A stretch of DNA of 64,000 nucleotides, from NCBI RefSeq assembly GCF_001757105.1, contig NZ_MDHN01000025.1:1-64000 (forward strand), read 5' to 3'. Within the stretch, counting starts at the first letter, position 1. Every line of letters begins with the position of its first letter. Positions 17,563 to 27,170 of the stretch are shown piece after piece. The translations under genes were made by a program, and so were the position numbers. Source of the DNA: Alteromonas confluentis (GTDB lineage Bacteria > Pseudomonadota > Gammaproteobacteria > Enterobacterales > Alteromonadaceae). The notes beneath the pieces are model-generated. The model searched no databases and was not told where the DNA came from. It worked only from the letters and a program-made list of their open reading frames with translations.

Positions 17563-20388
17563 ATGAGTTCTGTTAGTACGTTTTCTGTAGGTCAACGCTG
17601 GTTAAGCAATACCGAGTCTGAATTAGGTCTTGGCGCGGTATTAAGTGTTGATTTTCGCGCCGTGGAAATTCTGTTTCCGGCATCCGGCGAAAGTCGAACC
17701 TACACGAAGGATAACGCGCCCCTCACCCGCCTGACATTCACAGAAGGCGATGTGGTGCCCAGCGAAGAAGGCTGGAAGCTGCAAATTCAGGAAGTCGAAG
17801 AGAATAACGGCGTTCTGATTTATCACGGCCTGCGGGAAGACACCAAAGAAACCGCTAAGCTGGCAGAAACCTTTCTGGATCATCAAATCCGTCTGAACCA
17901 GCCGGAACAGCGTTTGTTCAGCATGCAGACCGATGTGCCTAAGTGGTTTGAACTACGCAAAGAAGCGCTGGAACATCAGCATGCTTATATGCAATCCAGC
18001 ACCATTGGTTTGGCGGGTGCACGTATTGAGCTTATTCCTCACCAGTTGCATATTGCATCGGAAGTAGGTAACCGTCACGCTCCGCGTGTATTGCTGGCCG
18101 ATGAAGTAGGTTTGGGCAAAACCATCGAAGCGGCGTTGGTGATTCACCGTCAGTTAAAAACCGGCCGTGCTCAGCGTGTACTGATCGTTGTGCCAGATTC
18201 ACTGGTGCATCAGTGGCTGGTTGAAATGCTGCGGCGAGTGAACCTGGCTTTCGCAATCTATGATGAGAGCCGCTGTGATGCGCTGGATGAATCCGGCGGT
18301 AACCCGTTTGAAAACGATCAACTGGTGCTGTGTAGCATTAGCTTCTTAACCGAGAATCCGAAACGCCATCAACAGGCACTGGATGCAGGCTGGGATTTAC
18401 TGGTTGTTGATGAAGCCCACCACCTTGCCTGGTCCAGCGACGCGCCATCAGAAGAATACCAACGCATTGAAGCACTGGCCGGTATTACGGCCGGCGTATT
18501 GTTGCTTACCGCAACACCCGATCAACTGGGACACGAAAGTCACTTTGCTCGCTTGCGTCTGCTCGACGCCGCCCGCTTCCACAGTTACGAGCAATTCCTG
18601 AAAGAAGAAAGTGAATATAGCAAATTGGCCGATGCAGTTGCGCCACTGCTCGACGACGCGCCGTTAAATGCAGACGCTAAATCTCAGCTAACAGCATTAG
18701 CACCGGATATTCTTGCCCGTTATAGTGATATTGATGAACCCAGCACACGCCAGGCCATCTTGAGCCAGCTAATTGATACCCACGGCACGGGCCGTATTTT
18801 GTTCCGTAATCGCCGCGCGGGTATCGAAGGCTTCCCAGTACGTATGCTTAACAGCTATCCGTTGGCACTACCGGAAATGTACGACAGTGCCGTTTGTGGT
18901 GGCGAACTGTTTGATGCCCTGTACCCAGAGCGTCAAAGCAGTCTGGTTAACAGTTGGTTCGATGCAGACCCGCGGGTAGATTGGCTTCTGGATTTTCTGC
19001 CAACGGTACGCCCTGCCAAAGTACTGCTGATCTGTGCCGATAAAATCACCGCCCAACAGCTGGGTGAAGTGATTCGTTCGCGCAGCGGTATTCGCCACAG
19101 TGTTTTCCATGAAGGCATGAGTATTGTTGAGCGTGATAAAGCGGCGCACTATTTCTCCGACCCGGAAGAAGGTGCGCAAATTTTGCTGTGTAGTGAAATC
19201 GGTAGTGAAGGGCGTAACTTCCAGTTCGCTCACCACTTGGTGCTGTTCGATTTGCCGCTAACGCCGGATCTGCTGGAGCAGCGTATTGGTCGTCTTGACC
19301 GTATAGGCCAAACCAAAGATATTCAGATCCATGTGCCCTATCTGGAAGGCACCGCCCAGGAAGTGCTGTTGAAATGGTACCGCGATGGCCTGGAAGCGTT
19401 CACTCACACCTGCCCTACGGGTTCGGGCGTATTTGCAGAAGTACAAACCCAGCTCGTTGGCGCTTGTCTTGACCCAGAAGATGAATCGCAAGTTGATGCG
19501 CTGGTTAGTGCCAGTAAAACTCTCAACGATGAGCTCAAGGCTCAGCTCGATGCGGGCCGCGACCGCTTGCTTGAACTAAACGCTTCTGGTGAAGGCCGGG
19601 TTGAAGGTTTAATTGAAGATATCGAAGAGCTGGATGACGACCCAATTCTGCCTTACTTCATGGGCCGACTGCTGAACTCGCTAGGTGTAAACCAGGAAGA
19701 CAAAGGCGACGACTGCTATATTCTCACGCCATCGGAGTCTATGGTGAATCACCTGCCAGGTTTAGACCCTGAAGGCATGACAGTCACGTATGACCGCCAC
19801 GTCGCCACGACCCTTGAACACGTGCACTTCTTGAGTTGGGATCACCCATTGGTGCATAACGCCATTGATATGATCTTAACCGACGTGATGGGTAAAGCGA
19901 GTGTTGGCTTTATTGCCGACAGAGAACTACCCAAAGGCGCCTACTGGCTGGAAGCCCTGTTTGTATTGCAAGCCAATGCTGATCGTACATTGCAGCCAGG
20001 CCGCTTTATGCCTGCCACGCCATTCCTGATTTGCCTTGACGGCCACGGCAAACCGGTAGAACTGGATTTTGGTTATCCACGTAAAGCGGGCAGAAAGATC
20101 TCCCAACAGTTGATTCAGGCGTTGCAGCAACAGCTTACGCTGCACATTGAAAAAGCGACCACTTTGGCGCAGCAAAAAGCGAATCAGATCCAACACGATG
20201 CCATTGAAAGCATGCAATCCACATTGACTGGCGAGGCGCAGCGTTTGAAAGATCTACAAGCGCAAAACCCGGCTGTTCGCGACAGCGAAATTGCGTTTAT
20301 CGAGCATCAACGAGATGCGCTCACCCAAGCGTTGCAGTCGGCCACGGTGCAACTGGAAGGTCTGCGTATAGTGGTAAACAACCCATGA
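17563..20388 (+). CDS. rapA: RNA polymerase-associated ATPase RapA
   Basis: RapA is a Swi2/Snf2-type ATPase that binds RNA polymerase and promotes its recycling after transcription. It is 941 residues (E. coli 968). N-terminal Tudor-like domains begin FSVGQRWLSNTESELGLG. The ATPase lobes show LLADEVGLGKTIEA (about residue 181), VVDEAHHL (about 281), LLLTATP, GSEGRNFQFAHHLVLFD and the QRIGRLDRIGQ helicase motif. A coiled-coil C-terminal region follows. The ATG is preceded by GGGTGAG. The 3' end overlaps rluA by 4 bases (ATGA), the same pairing as in enterics. Confidence 0.97.
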   Translation: MSSVSTFSVGQRWLSNTESELGLGAVLSVDFRAVEILFPASGESRTYTKDNAPLTRLTFTEGDVVPSEEGWKLQIQEVEENNGVLIYHGLREDTKETAKLAETFLDHQIRLNQPEQRLFSMQTDVPKWFELRKEALEHQHAYMQSSTIGLAGARIELIPHQLHIASEVGNRHAPRVLLADEVGLGKTIEAALVIHRQLKTGRAQRVLIVVPDSLVHQWLVEMLRRVNLAFAIYDESRCDALDESGGNPFENDQLVLCSISFLTENPKRHQQALDAGWDLLVVDEAHHLAWSSDAPSEEYQRIEALAGITAGVLLLTATPDQLGHESHFARLRLLDAARFHSYEQFLKEESEYSKLADAVAPLLDDAPLNADAKSQLTALAPDILARYSDIDEPSTRQAILSQLIDTHGTGRILFRNRRAGIEGFPVRMLNSYPLALPEMYDSAVCGGELFDALYPERQSSLVNSWFDADPRVDWLLDFLPTVRPAKVLLICADKITAQQLGEVIRSRSGIRHSVFHEGMSIVERDKAAHYFSDPEEGAQILLCSEIGSEGRNFQFAHHLVLFDLPLTPDLLEQRIGRLDRIGQTKDIQIHVPYLEGTAQEVLLKWYRDGLEAFTHTCPTGSGVFAEVQTQLVGACLDPEDESQVDALVSASKTLNDELKAQLDAGRDRLLELNASGEGRVEGLIEDIEELDDDPILPYFMGRLLNSLGVNQEDKGDDCYILTPSESMVNHLPGLDPEGMTVTYDRHVATTLEHVHFLSWDHPLVHNAIDMILTDVMGKASVGFIADRELPKGAYWLEALFVLQANADRTLQPGRFMPATPFLICLDGHGKPVELDFGYPRKAGRKISQQLIQALQQQLTLHIEKATTLAQQKANQIQHDAIESMQSTLTGEAQRLKDLQAQNPAVRDSEIAFIEHQRDALTQALQSATVQLEGLRIVVNNP

Positions 20389-21095
20389 ATATGCCGCCAG
20401 GCAAAAAGCCGTTTATCTATAACCCACCGATGAAGCCGTATCTGTCGCTGGTGCATTACGACAACGACATCGTAGTGGCCAACAAACAGAGCGGCTTGCT
20501 GAGTGTCACGGGTATTCAACCCGCGCATAAAGATGCGCTGATTAGTCGGGTACAAAAGGTGTTACCTACCGCCACGGTGGTGCACCGATTAGATATGGCA
20601 ACGTCTGGCATTATGGTGATGGCGCTAAACAAAGAAGCCCATCGCCAAATTTCCCGGCAGTTTCAGGACCGCCTCACGAAGAAGCGATATTATGCCCGCG
20701 TCGACGGTATTGTTGCCGAAGACGAGGGCGAAGTGACGTTACCTCTGATTGTTGACTGGCCTAACCGCCCTAAGCAGAAGGTCGATCATGAGAATGGTAA
20801 GCCCTCACTAACGTATTACCGCGTGATCCGTCGATTGGAAAATGAAACCTGGGTGGAACTATTACCGGTGACGGGGCGTTCTCATCAACTCAGAGTACAC
20901 ATGCTGTCGATTGGGCATCCTATTCTGGGTGACAGACTTTACGCCCACGACGAAGCACGTGACCGTGCTCCCCGTTTGCAACTGCATGCAGAAACGTTAA
21001 TTTTGCAGCATCCAGCCTCTGGCCAATGGCAACGATTTACCGCCCATGTTCCATTCATGGACTACCGGCCTGAACCACTTGCACTACCAGAGTAG
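20385..21095 (+). CDS. rluA: Pseudouridine synthase RluA (23S rRNA/tRNA)
   Basis: This enzyme isomerises uridine to pseudouridine. E. coli RluA acts on 23S rRNA U746 and tRNA U32. The catalytic motif VVHRLDMATSGIMVMAL holds the conserved Asp near residue 68. Later motifs are KRYYARV and LLPVTGRSHQLRVHM. At 236 residues it is slightly longer than E. coli RluA (219) because of an N-terminal extension (MNMPPGKKPFIYNPP). It is translationally coupled to rapA. There is no N-terminal S4 domain, which favours RluA over RluC/RluD. Confidence 0.93.
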   Translation: MNMPPGKKPFIYNPPMKPYLSLVHYDNDIVVANKQSGLLSVTGIQPAHKDALISRVQKVLPTATVVHRLDMATSGIMVMALNKEAHRQISRQFQDRLTKKRYYARVDGIVAEDEGEVTLPLIVDWPNRPKQKVDHENGKPSLTYYRVIRRLENETWVELLPVTGRSHQLRVHMLSIGHPILGDRLYAHDEARDRAPRLQLHAETLILQHPASGQWQRFTAHVPFMDYRPEPLALPE

Positions 21096-21195
21096 ATTTT
21101 TACTTCTCTCATTTTAGCAATAAGAAACACTTTAGATTTCGCCAGCCCCGGCCGATACGCATTAGAGCGTGAGTAATTTTTTACCCGGAGTAAAT

Positions 21196-22080
21196 GTGCG
21201 TCGTTTTCTGATTTGTCTGTCCTGCTTACTGGCACTGCCTCTACAGAGCGCGATGTTGGCTGACGACATCCGGAATCAATATCTGCCAGGCGAGTATCAA
21301 ACCATCTTGGTTGGCGATGAAGATATGCCGGTTTTCAGTGGTGAACCAACAACGTCGTTAAGTCGCGGTGTGGCACTCATTTTTACAGATACTGGCTATC
21401 AAGGACTTACCCTGAATAATGCTCGCGCCCTCGCAGTTAAATTGAATCACCGGGGATGGCACACGTTGGTGGTACCAGCAGCAACGCTTGGAGTTGACGT
21501 AAGCGCACCGGTTTCACAGACAACGGAACCTTCTCAACCGGGTGAAATCAATGAGGTCGCGCCTGCAATTATTGAGGCGTCTGGGGCAACGAGTATGCAC
21601 CCACGGGCAATAGCAAGAGAGGCCATGATCGATCCCGCCAGTAACCGTTCAGTAGTCGCGCTGTTGGCAAACGCCGTTTTTCAGCACATAGAGACAATCC
21701 CAGGCTTCAGACTCGTGATCAGTCAGGGCATGAGCGCCGCCCAACTGATTGCATTAACATCTGCGGACATTTTACCGCCTCCAGATGGCATGGTTGTGAT
21801 CAGTCCATATTGGCCGCAATCTGAAGCAAACGGCGCAATTCCAGCACAGCTGGCTGCTACAGAATTCCCAATCCTGGATTTACAGTTCCCCATCAACACC
21901 CAATGGACAGCAAATAGCGCAGCCAAACAAAAGCTGGCTGCGACACAGGCGCTAAAACTGCATTATCGCAATAAAGCGCTCACCACTCCGCTCTTCCAAG
22001 CTACCAATTCCAGCGACACTATTTTTAGCCGCACCTTAAGCAAAGAGATTTACGGATGGGTAAATCATCTGGGGTGGTAA
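21196..22080 (+). CDS. DUF3530 family exported protein
   Basis: This is a 294-residue protein from GTG 21196, chosen because GGAG sits five to six bases upstream and the product then opens with a signal peptide (MRRFLICLSCLLALPLQSAM); GTG 21169 would precede the ribosome site. It resembles the DUF3530 family found in marine gammaproteobacteria, thought to have an alpha/beta-hydrolase-like fold: LIFTDTGYQG early, VISQGMSAAQLIAL near residue 190 in the position of a nucleophile elbow, and LDLQFPIN later. The nucleophile Ser is not in a clear GxSxG, so catalysis is doubtful. Function unknown. Confidence 0.7.
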   Translation: MRRFLICLSCLLALPLQSAMLADDIRNQYLPGEYQTILVGDEDMPVFSGEPTTSLSRGVALIFTDTGYQGLTLNNARALAVKLNHRGWHTLVVPAATLGVDVSAPVSQTTEPSQPGEINEVAPAIIEASGATSMHPRAIAREAMIDPASNRSVVALLANAVFQHIETIPGFRLVISQGMSAAQLIALTSADILPPPDGMVVISPYWPQSEANGAIPAQLAATEFPILDLQFPINTQWTANSAAKQKLAATQALKLHYRNKALTTPLFQATNSSDTIFSRTLSKEIYGWVNHLGW

Positions 22081-22203
22081 CGGTTTCTAACCCACTTTTT
22101 TCTGATTATTTTCATAAACCTGTTTCTTTTTGCCTAGATTTTACACAAAATGGAATTTTTTTTGACTATACTGTCAGGCGAATCAGTTAACAGGCTAAAT
22201 ATT

Positions 22204-22524
22204 ATGTTGTTGTCTTTTGTCGACGCCAAAGCCAACCAACTATGCTTTTATCTTCGGGGCTTTTGGCAAAGTATCATACCGCATTCCGAGTTAGACATTT
22301 TCTTCTGGGACACGCTCGAAGAGTGGAGTCTGGTGAACTACGATCTCGATCAGCCTTATACAGAACGAGAGCGGGTGTTCTGGCACACACTTAACCAACT
22401 TCACTTTTGGACAGAAGAAAAACTCAAATCTGATCCCCTGCTTATTGAAGAGTTAGATCGTTGTTTGGCATTCCTTGAAGGTAAAGGAATTTGTCCCTTA
22501 GATTGCGCAGGTGTTCGCCCGTAA
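22204..22524 (+). CDS. Conserved hypothetical protein (106 aa)
   Basis: This is a small, acidic, cytoplasmic-looking protein rich in Trp, Leu and Glu, for example FFWDTLEEWSLVNYDLDQ and HTLNQLHFWTEEKLKSD. It has no signal peptide or recognisable motif. I chose ATG 22204 because AGG lies about ten bases upstream and a TATACT -10-like box is at 22167-22172, downstream of the alternative ATG 22150. It is not close enough to its neighbours to be clearly in an operon. I do not recognise a family name. Confidence 0.65.
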   Translation: MLLSFVDAKANQLCFYLRGFWQSIIPHSELDIFFWDTLEEWSLVNYDLDQPYTERERVFWHTLNQLHFWTEEKLKSDPLLIEELDRCLAFLEGKGICPLDCAGVRP

Positions 22525-22609
22525 ACTAATTTTTGCGTTTGGTTGTTTTACATTGTTATCCGTGATCAAATAGTCCTCTTACCTATCCCATCGGACGGAC
22601 TCTTTCATC

Positions 22610-23950
22610 ATGCAATTTCTTCAGTCCTTTCTGGACAAACGTCTTTTCAGTATTTTTGTATTTGGCATCGCCAGTGGTTTTCCGTGGGTAATGATAGGCT
22701 CAGTCATGACCGCTTGGTTAAAAGACGAAGGGTTGTCGCGCACCGATATCAGCTTGTTTGGTAGCATATTCGCGGTTTACGCCATTAATTTTCTTTGGTC
22801 TCCACTTTTAGATCGCTTGAAGGTGCCATTGCTTGGTCAGCGCCGGGGTTGGATTCTTGCCATGCAGCTCTGCATCATTGGCAGTTGTTTACTGATGAGT
22901 ACACTACACGCCACCTCGTCACTGTTTCATGTTGCCTTATTCGGACTGGTTATTGCCCTGTGTTCAGCAACGCAGGATATCGCCATAGATGCCTACAGAA
23001 TCGACATAATCGAAAACAATGAACGGGAAAAGTTGGCAGCAGGCTCGTCTATGGCCACTGCAGGATGGTGGACAGGTTATGGTGGATTAGGTGCACTGCC
23101 CTTTTTCATCGCCGACTGGACAGGTTGGGCATGGAACGATATTTACTTGCTGTTGGCGGCTATCATGTCTGGCATCACGTTATTTACCTTCGTTGCCAAA
23201 GAACCGATTGTCGATCGCACAGCGCAACTTTCACAAGCAACGGCCTATTACGAAAAAGTACTTGGCGCCAAAGGCGCATCCCCAACAGGCATGCAAAAAA
23301 TAGGTGCCTGGTTATTTGTCACAATCGCTGAGCCTTTCCGCGAGTTCTTTCAACGAAATGGTGTCCGCCTGGCGCTTTCACTGCTGTTATTCATTTTTCT
23401 GTTTAAAATTGGCGAAGCCTTCCTCGGCAGAATGAGCCTGCAGTTTTACATAGAGCTGGGTTTTAGCAAGAGTGAGATCGGCGGCTACTCTAAGCTACTT
23501 AACTGGTGGGTGACGATTGTGTTCTCCATTCTGGGCGGCATAATGACCATGCGCTATGGTATTTACCGCGGCTTAATGATTGCGGGTATAGCGATGGCCT
23601 CGAGCAATCTGATGTTCGCGTTAATGGCCCATGTCGGTCCTGATAAAACGCTATTTGCCCTCACCATCATTGTCGACGGCTTTACTGCCGCCTGGGGTAC
23701 GGTGGCTATGGTCGCTTTCATATCGGTTATGTGTAATCGCACGTTTTCGGCGTCTCAGTATGCGCTGATGGCCTCGTTAAGCGTGGCGGGTAAAAATCTG
23801 CTTGCCTCAGGAAGCGGGTATCTGGTTGATAAACTAAATGGCGACTGGTCAACATTCTTTATTATTACCGCTTTGATGGTGATTCCCAGCCTGTTGTTTT
23901 TACGTGGAATAAAAAAGTACATTATTCGCGCTGAGCAGCAGGCAGGCTAG
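22610..23950 (+). CDS. AmpG-like MFS permease
   Basis: This 446-residue protein has about 12 predicted transmembrane helices and belongs to the AmpG/PAT branch of the major facilitator superfamily. Supporting motifs are FVFGIASGFPWVMIGSVMTAW at the N-terminus, NFLWSPLLDRLKVPLLGQRR in loop 2-3 and CSATQDIAIDAYRIDII in helix 5. AmpG proteins import anhydromuropeptides for wall recycling and beta-lactamase induction. It is shorter than E. coli AmpG (491), so the substrate is not certain. No ampC or ampR lies nearby. The gene stands alone between a small unknown and a sensor kinase. Confidence 0.82.
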   Translation: MQFLQSFLDKRLFSIFVFGIASGFPWVMIGSVMTAWLKDEGLSRTDISLFGSIFAVYAINFLWSPLLDRLKVPLLGQRRGWILAMQLCIIGSCLLMSTLHATSSLFHVALFGLVIALCSATQDIAIDAYRIDIIENNEREKLAAGSSMATAGWWTGYGGLGALPFFIADWTGWAWNDIYLLLAAIMSGITLFTFVAKEPIVDRTAQLSQATAYYEKVLGAKGASPTGMQKIGAWLFVTIAEPFREFFQRNGVRLALSLLLFIFLFKIGEAFLGRMSLQFYIELGFSKSEIGGYSKLLNWWVTIVFSILGGIMTMRYGIYRGLMIAGIAMASSNLMFALMAHVGPDKTLFALTIIVDGFTAAWGTVAMVAFISVMCNRTFSASQYALMASLSVAGKNLLASGSGYLVDKLNGDWSTFFIITALMVIPSLLFLRGIKKYIIRAEQQAG

Positions 23951-24016
23951 TCAGCTGACCTAGCAGTTTTCTATCCCTGAGCTAAGCTTTTATAACTCCT
24001 CTTTGCTTTTAGACTT

Positions 24017-26200
24017 ATGCTGACCAGAGACTCGATAAAAGAGAAAATACGCCGAACCTACATGCTGGCAGCTTGCGCAATCACGCTGCTTATGACCGGG
24101 TATTTTGTCTGGACCCAGTCGTACCTTGACGCAACTCAAATTCAGCCGAAAATTATTAATATTGCCGGTTATCAACGCATGCTGTCTCAACGCATTGCCT
24201 TTCTGCAAACACTACTCACCGACGAAAGCAAAGAAGTTGAACAAAAACGACTAAGAAATGAGCTAATTGCCAGAACATCTGAGTTTCTTCGCAACCACGA
24301 AATACTGGTTGGCAGGCAGCCACTTGAAGGCGTTTTTACGCCATTATCAGAAGAACTGGAGCAACTATACTTTAGTGATGAGGGCGCCCTCGACAAGAAA
24401 GCATTGCAATACGGCGAGAATGCTTTGTACCTGGCAAGTGCATCGGCTGCTCGCGGCTCAAACCTAAAACCTGTAACACTCGCTGCTGCCACGGCCATGT
24501 TGAGAAATTTAGACAGAGCCGTTCAGCTGTTTGAAATGCAGCTTTCCAGAGACATCAAATTTAACCAAATGATGCTGTTAGCGGTGTGGTTCATCACAAC
24601 GTGTCTGGCCTTATTAATTATCCTTCTGCTTTTCAGACCATTAAAGAATTTGGTTCTTGCTCAGTTCGCCATGGTGCAGGAAACCCGCAACGACATCTTA
24701 AATGAGCGCGAGCAAACCAACCGGATGATGTCATCCACTGAAGAGTTTATTAAGGCAATGAGCAGAGAGTTCAGATCGCCCATTGCCGTTATCATTGGTG
24801 CGCTGGAGCTCTTACCTAATGCAAAGAACCGTCAGGCTGCCTTGCTACAGAAAGCGGAAAATGCCTGTTATACACTTTTATCGCTGAGCAGTAACCTGAT
24901 GGAAAGCCTGTCTGGCGATACCTCTGTCACAGCGAAAGCGGAAGACTTCATACTTGTAAGAGCACTCGACGATGCTTACAGTGAATTCTTGTACAACTGT
25001 CAGAAGAAAAATCTAAATCACCAGATAGTCAACGACAGTAGTCTACCTTATCTCGTTCATGGCTATCCTGAGCTGTTAGTCAAAGCGCTTAAAAGCGTTT
25101 TAGACAATGCCATTAAATTTACGCCCCACGGCATGGTGTCGGTATACAATCGGATGGCAATCGTCGACGGCGCTCGCGTTATCATCATTCGTGTTGTCGA
25201 TACCGGGATCGGGATTCATGAAGACGAGTTGGAACGCATATTCGAACGGTTTACTACCAGCTATGATCCTGCCTATTCCTTTAGCGGAGCAGGTACCGGC
25301 CTCTATACAGCGAGAAAGTTATTAGCGAAGGCGGGCGGAAGCATAACCGTATCGAGTGCATTGCAAAGCGGCTCTGAGTTTACTTTAACGGTGCCTTTAG
25401 AATCAGCTAAGCATCAACCAGAAGCACTCACCAATGATCAATTTTCTAATCGTTTTGCGGTGGTGGATGATCAGGAAATAACCCGCATCTACATACAAAG
25501 CATGATTGAAGCAGAAGGGTTTGCCGTTGATACCTACAAATCTGGCGCCGATTTATTGGCAAATCAGGAGAAGGTAAAAAGTTACAGCGGCATCATTACA
25601 GACTATTTCATGCCGGGTATAAATGGCGTAGAACTCATCACATACCTACAAGCCATTATGGGCAAGAATATGCCTCCGGTAATGATGGTATCGGCCTCTC
25701 CGCACATCGCCAATGTGATCGCCAATTCTGATGCCACGGCCTGGCAGGTATTTGTGAAGCCCATCGACAAAAATCGCTTTACCGATGCGATCAAAGCGCT
25801 CGCTTCTAATAAGTCGTTACATGCCCCCCCCTCCGGTGATTTCTCGGTGCTGGTTGTTGAAGATGAGTCCATTAATGCTGAGATCTTGTGCGATATGCTG
25901 GAAAACATGGGGTACGATGTAAGCATCGCGGCCGATGGTGAAACGGCACTGCATAAAGCGATAGAGAAAAATTACGATGCGATACTGCTAGACCTGCATT
26001 TGCCTGATATCTCAGGCTTCGAAGTGGCAACGCTATTGAAAGAGCGAGGGTGTCAATCAAAGCTGGTTTCGGTGACCGCCAGTGCCTACCCGGCTGATGC
26101 GCAAAGAGCGTTTGCCGCAGGCATACGTTATCACCTGGTTAAGCCAGTTGCCTACCAAGAACTCAAAAGTATGCTCAGGCTTTTGCTTGTTCAGGATTAG
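24017..26200 (+). CDS. Hybrid sensor kinase with two receiver domains, His-box altered
   Basis: This 727-residue inner-membrane protein has TM1 at about 18-36, a periplasmic PilJ/NarX-like sensor segment with IINIAGYQRMLSQRIA, and TM2 at about 178-203. The dimerisation helix reads MSREFRSPIAV, with Arg250 where kinases have the phosphoacceptor His (usual SHExRTPL). The ATPase domain looks intact: LDNAIKFT, VVDTGIGI and GAGTGLYTARKLL. Two receiver domains follow, one with ITDYFMPG (about 480-600) and one with LLDLHLPD (about 615-725), both with the acidic pocket and Lys. The last 26 bases overlap the convergent GGDEF gene. The start codon has no obvious ribosome site. Confidence 0.88.
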   Translation: MLTRDSIKEKIRRTYMLAACAITLLMTGYFVWTQSYLDATQIQPKIINIAGYQRMLSQRIAFLQTLLTDESKEVEQKRLRNELIARTSEFLRNHEILVGRQPLEGVFTPLSEELEQLYFSDEGALDKKALQYGENALYLASASAARGSNLKPVTLAAATAMLRNLDRAVQLFEMQLSRDIKFNQMMLLAVWFITTCLALLIILLLFRPLKNLVLAQFAMVQETRNDILNEREQTNRMMSSTEEFIKAMSREFRSPIAVIIGALELLPNAKNRQAALLQKAENACYTLLSLSSNLMESLSGDTSVTAKAEDFILVRALDDAYSEFLYNCQKKNLNHQIVNDSSLPYLVHGYPELLVKALKSVLDNAIKFTPHGMVSVYNRMAIVDGARVIIIRVVDTGIGIHEDELERIFERFTTSYDPAYSFSGAGTGLYTARKLLAKAGGSITVSSALQSGSEFTLTVPLESAKHQPEALTNDQFSNRFAVVDDQEITRIYIQSMIEAEGFAVDTYKSGADLLANQEKVKSYSGIITDYFMPGINGVELITYLQAIMGKNMPPVMMVSASPHIANVIANSDATAWQVFVKPIDKNRFTDAIKALASNKSLHAPPSGDFSVLVVEDESINAEILCDMLENMGYDVSIAADGETALHKAIEKNYDAILLDLHLPDISGFEVATLLKERGCQSKLVSVTASAYPADAQRAFAAGIRYHLVKPVAYQELKSMLRLLLVQD

Positions 26201-27170
26201 GCGCAGAATCTGCCCCCACCATATCCCAGGTGCTGACACAATTTCGGCCGCTGTGCTTTGACAAATACAGCGCCTGATCGGCCTGTTCAAGCCACGCCAT
26301 ATTACTTTTTATGTCTGGGCGATACTCACTCAGGCCAACACTTACAGTAAATTTAATTTGCTGGCCTTCATGTTCTACCATCATGGCTTCTGCCAGCCTG
26401 CGAATGCGATCTGCCACTTTTGCCGCATTTTGCTGATTTGAATCCACCAGAATAATAGCGAACTCCTCACCGCCATAACGCCCTGCGAGATCAGTTTCAC
26501 GCACACTTTTCTGAATCACGCGCGCGAGGGTTTTAATCACCTCATCGCCAGCCTGGTGACCATAGGTGTCATTAATATTCTTAAAGTGATCAATATCCAG
26601 CATCATAGCAGTCGACGTATTGTCTCTGCGACGCTGTAATTTGAAGTGACTGTCAAAGCGCTCTTGCCAGTAGCGACGGTTATATAAGCCAGTGAGCCCA
26701 TCAACACAACTCATCTGCTGCAATTCGTCGTTCAGCCTTTCAACGCGTAACTTGCCCAGTGCCTGGTCGGTTACATCATAAACCAACATACAAAGCTTAT
26801 TGATTTCTCCAGTGGGCGACGAGAGCGGAAACATGGTGACGTTCTGAAACATATAGGTAGCATCGGACGTAATGGGTCGATTAGTGCCAAACTGAAATAG
26901 ATAGGGCCGCTGCTCCCAAATGATAAAAACCGGCGTGCGCAGATTAAATACCGGCTCGGCTTTACCTCGCAGCCAGCTTTCTTCGATTTCGGGAAACAAA
27001 GAAAACAGCGATTTACCAATGACTTCACTAGGGCGAAGGTCTGCGTGGTTTTCCATAAACTGATTCCACACTTCAACGTTGAAGTGCTTGTCCATCACCA
27101 CAATGCCAACTTCGATAGAACTAAGCAGATCATGTTGCCAATGCATTTGCATTATATCGTCATTGATCAT
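26175..27170 (-). CDS. PAS-GGDEF diguanylate cyclase
   Basis: This is a 331-residue cytoplasmic protein that should make cyclic di-GMP from GTP. An N-terminal PAS domain (about residues 15-135, LLSSIEVGIVVMDKHFNVEVW) is joined by a short helix to a GGDEF domain beginning near DGLTGLYNRRYW. The active site RYGGEEF is intact near residue 235, and RETD five residues before it is the inhibitory I-site, so product feedback is expected. The ATG overlaps the REC-CheC stop by 4 bases, so the two are co-translated. The 3' end overlaps the opposite-strand kinase by 26 bases. No EAL domain is present. Confidence 0.93.
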   Translation of the reverse strand: MINDDIMQMHWQHDLLSSIEVGIVVMDKHFNVEVWNQFMENHADLRPSEVIGKSLFSLFPEIEESWLRGKAEPVFNLRTPVFIIWEQRPYLFQFGTNRPITSDATYMFQNVTMFPLSSPTGEINKLCMLVYDVTDQALGKLRVERLNDELQQMSCVDGLTGLYNRRYWQERFDSHFKLQRRRDNTSTAMMLDIDHFKNINDTYGHQAGDEVIKTLARVIQKSVRETDLAGRYGGEEFAIILVDSNQQNAAKVADRIRRLAEAMMVEHEGQQIKFTVSVGLSEYRPDIKSNMAWLEQADQALYLSKHSGRNCVSTWDMVGADSAPNPEQAKA

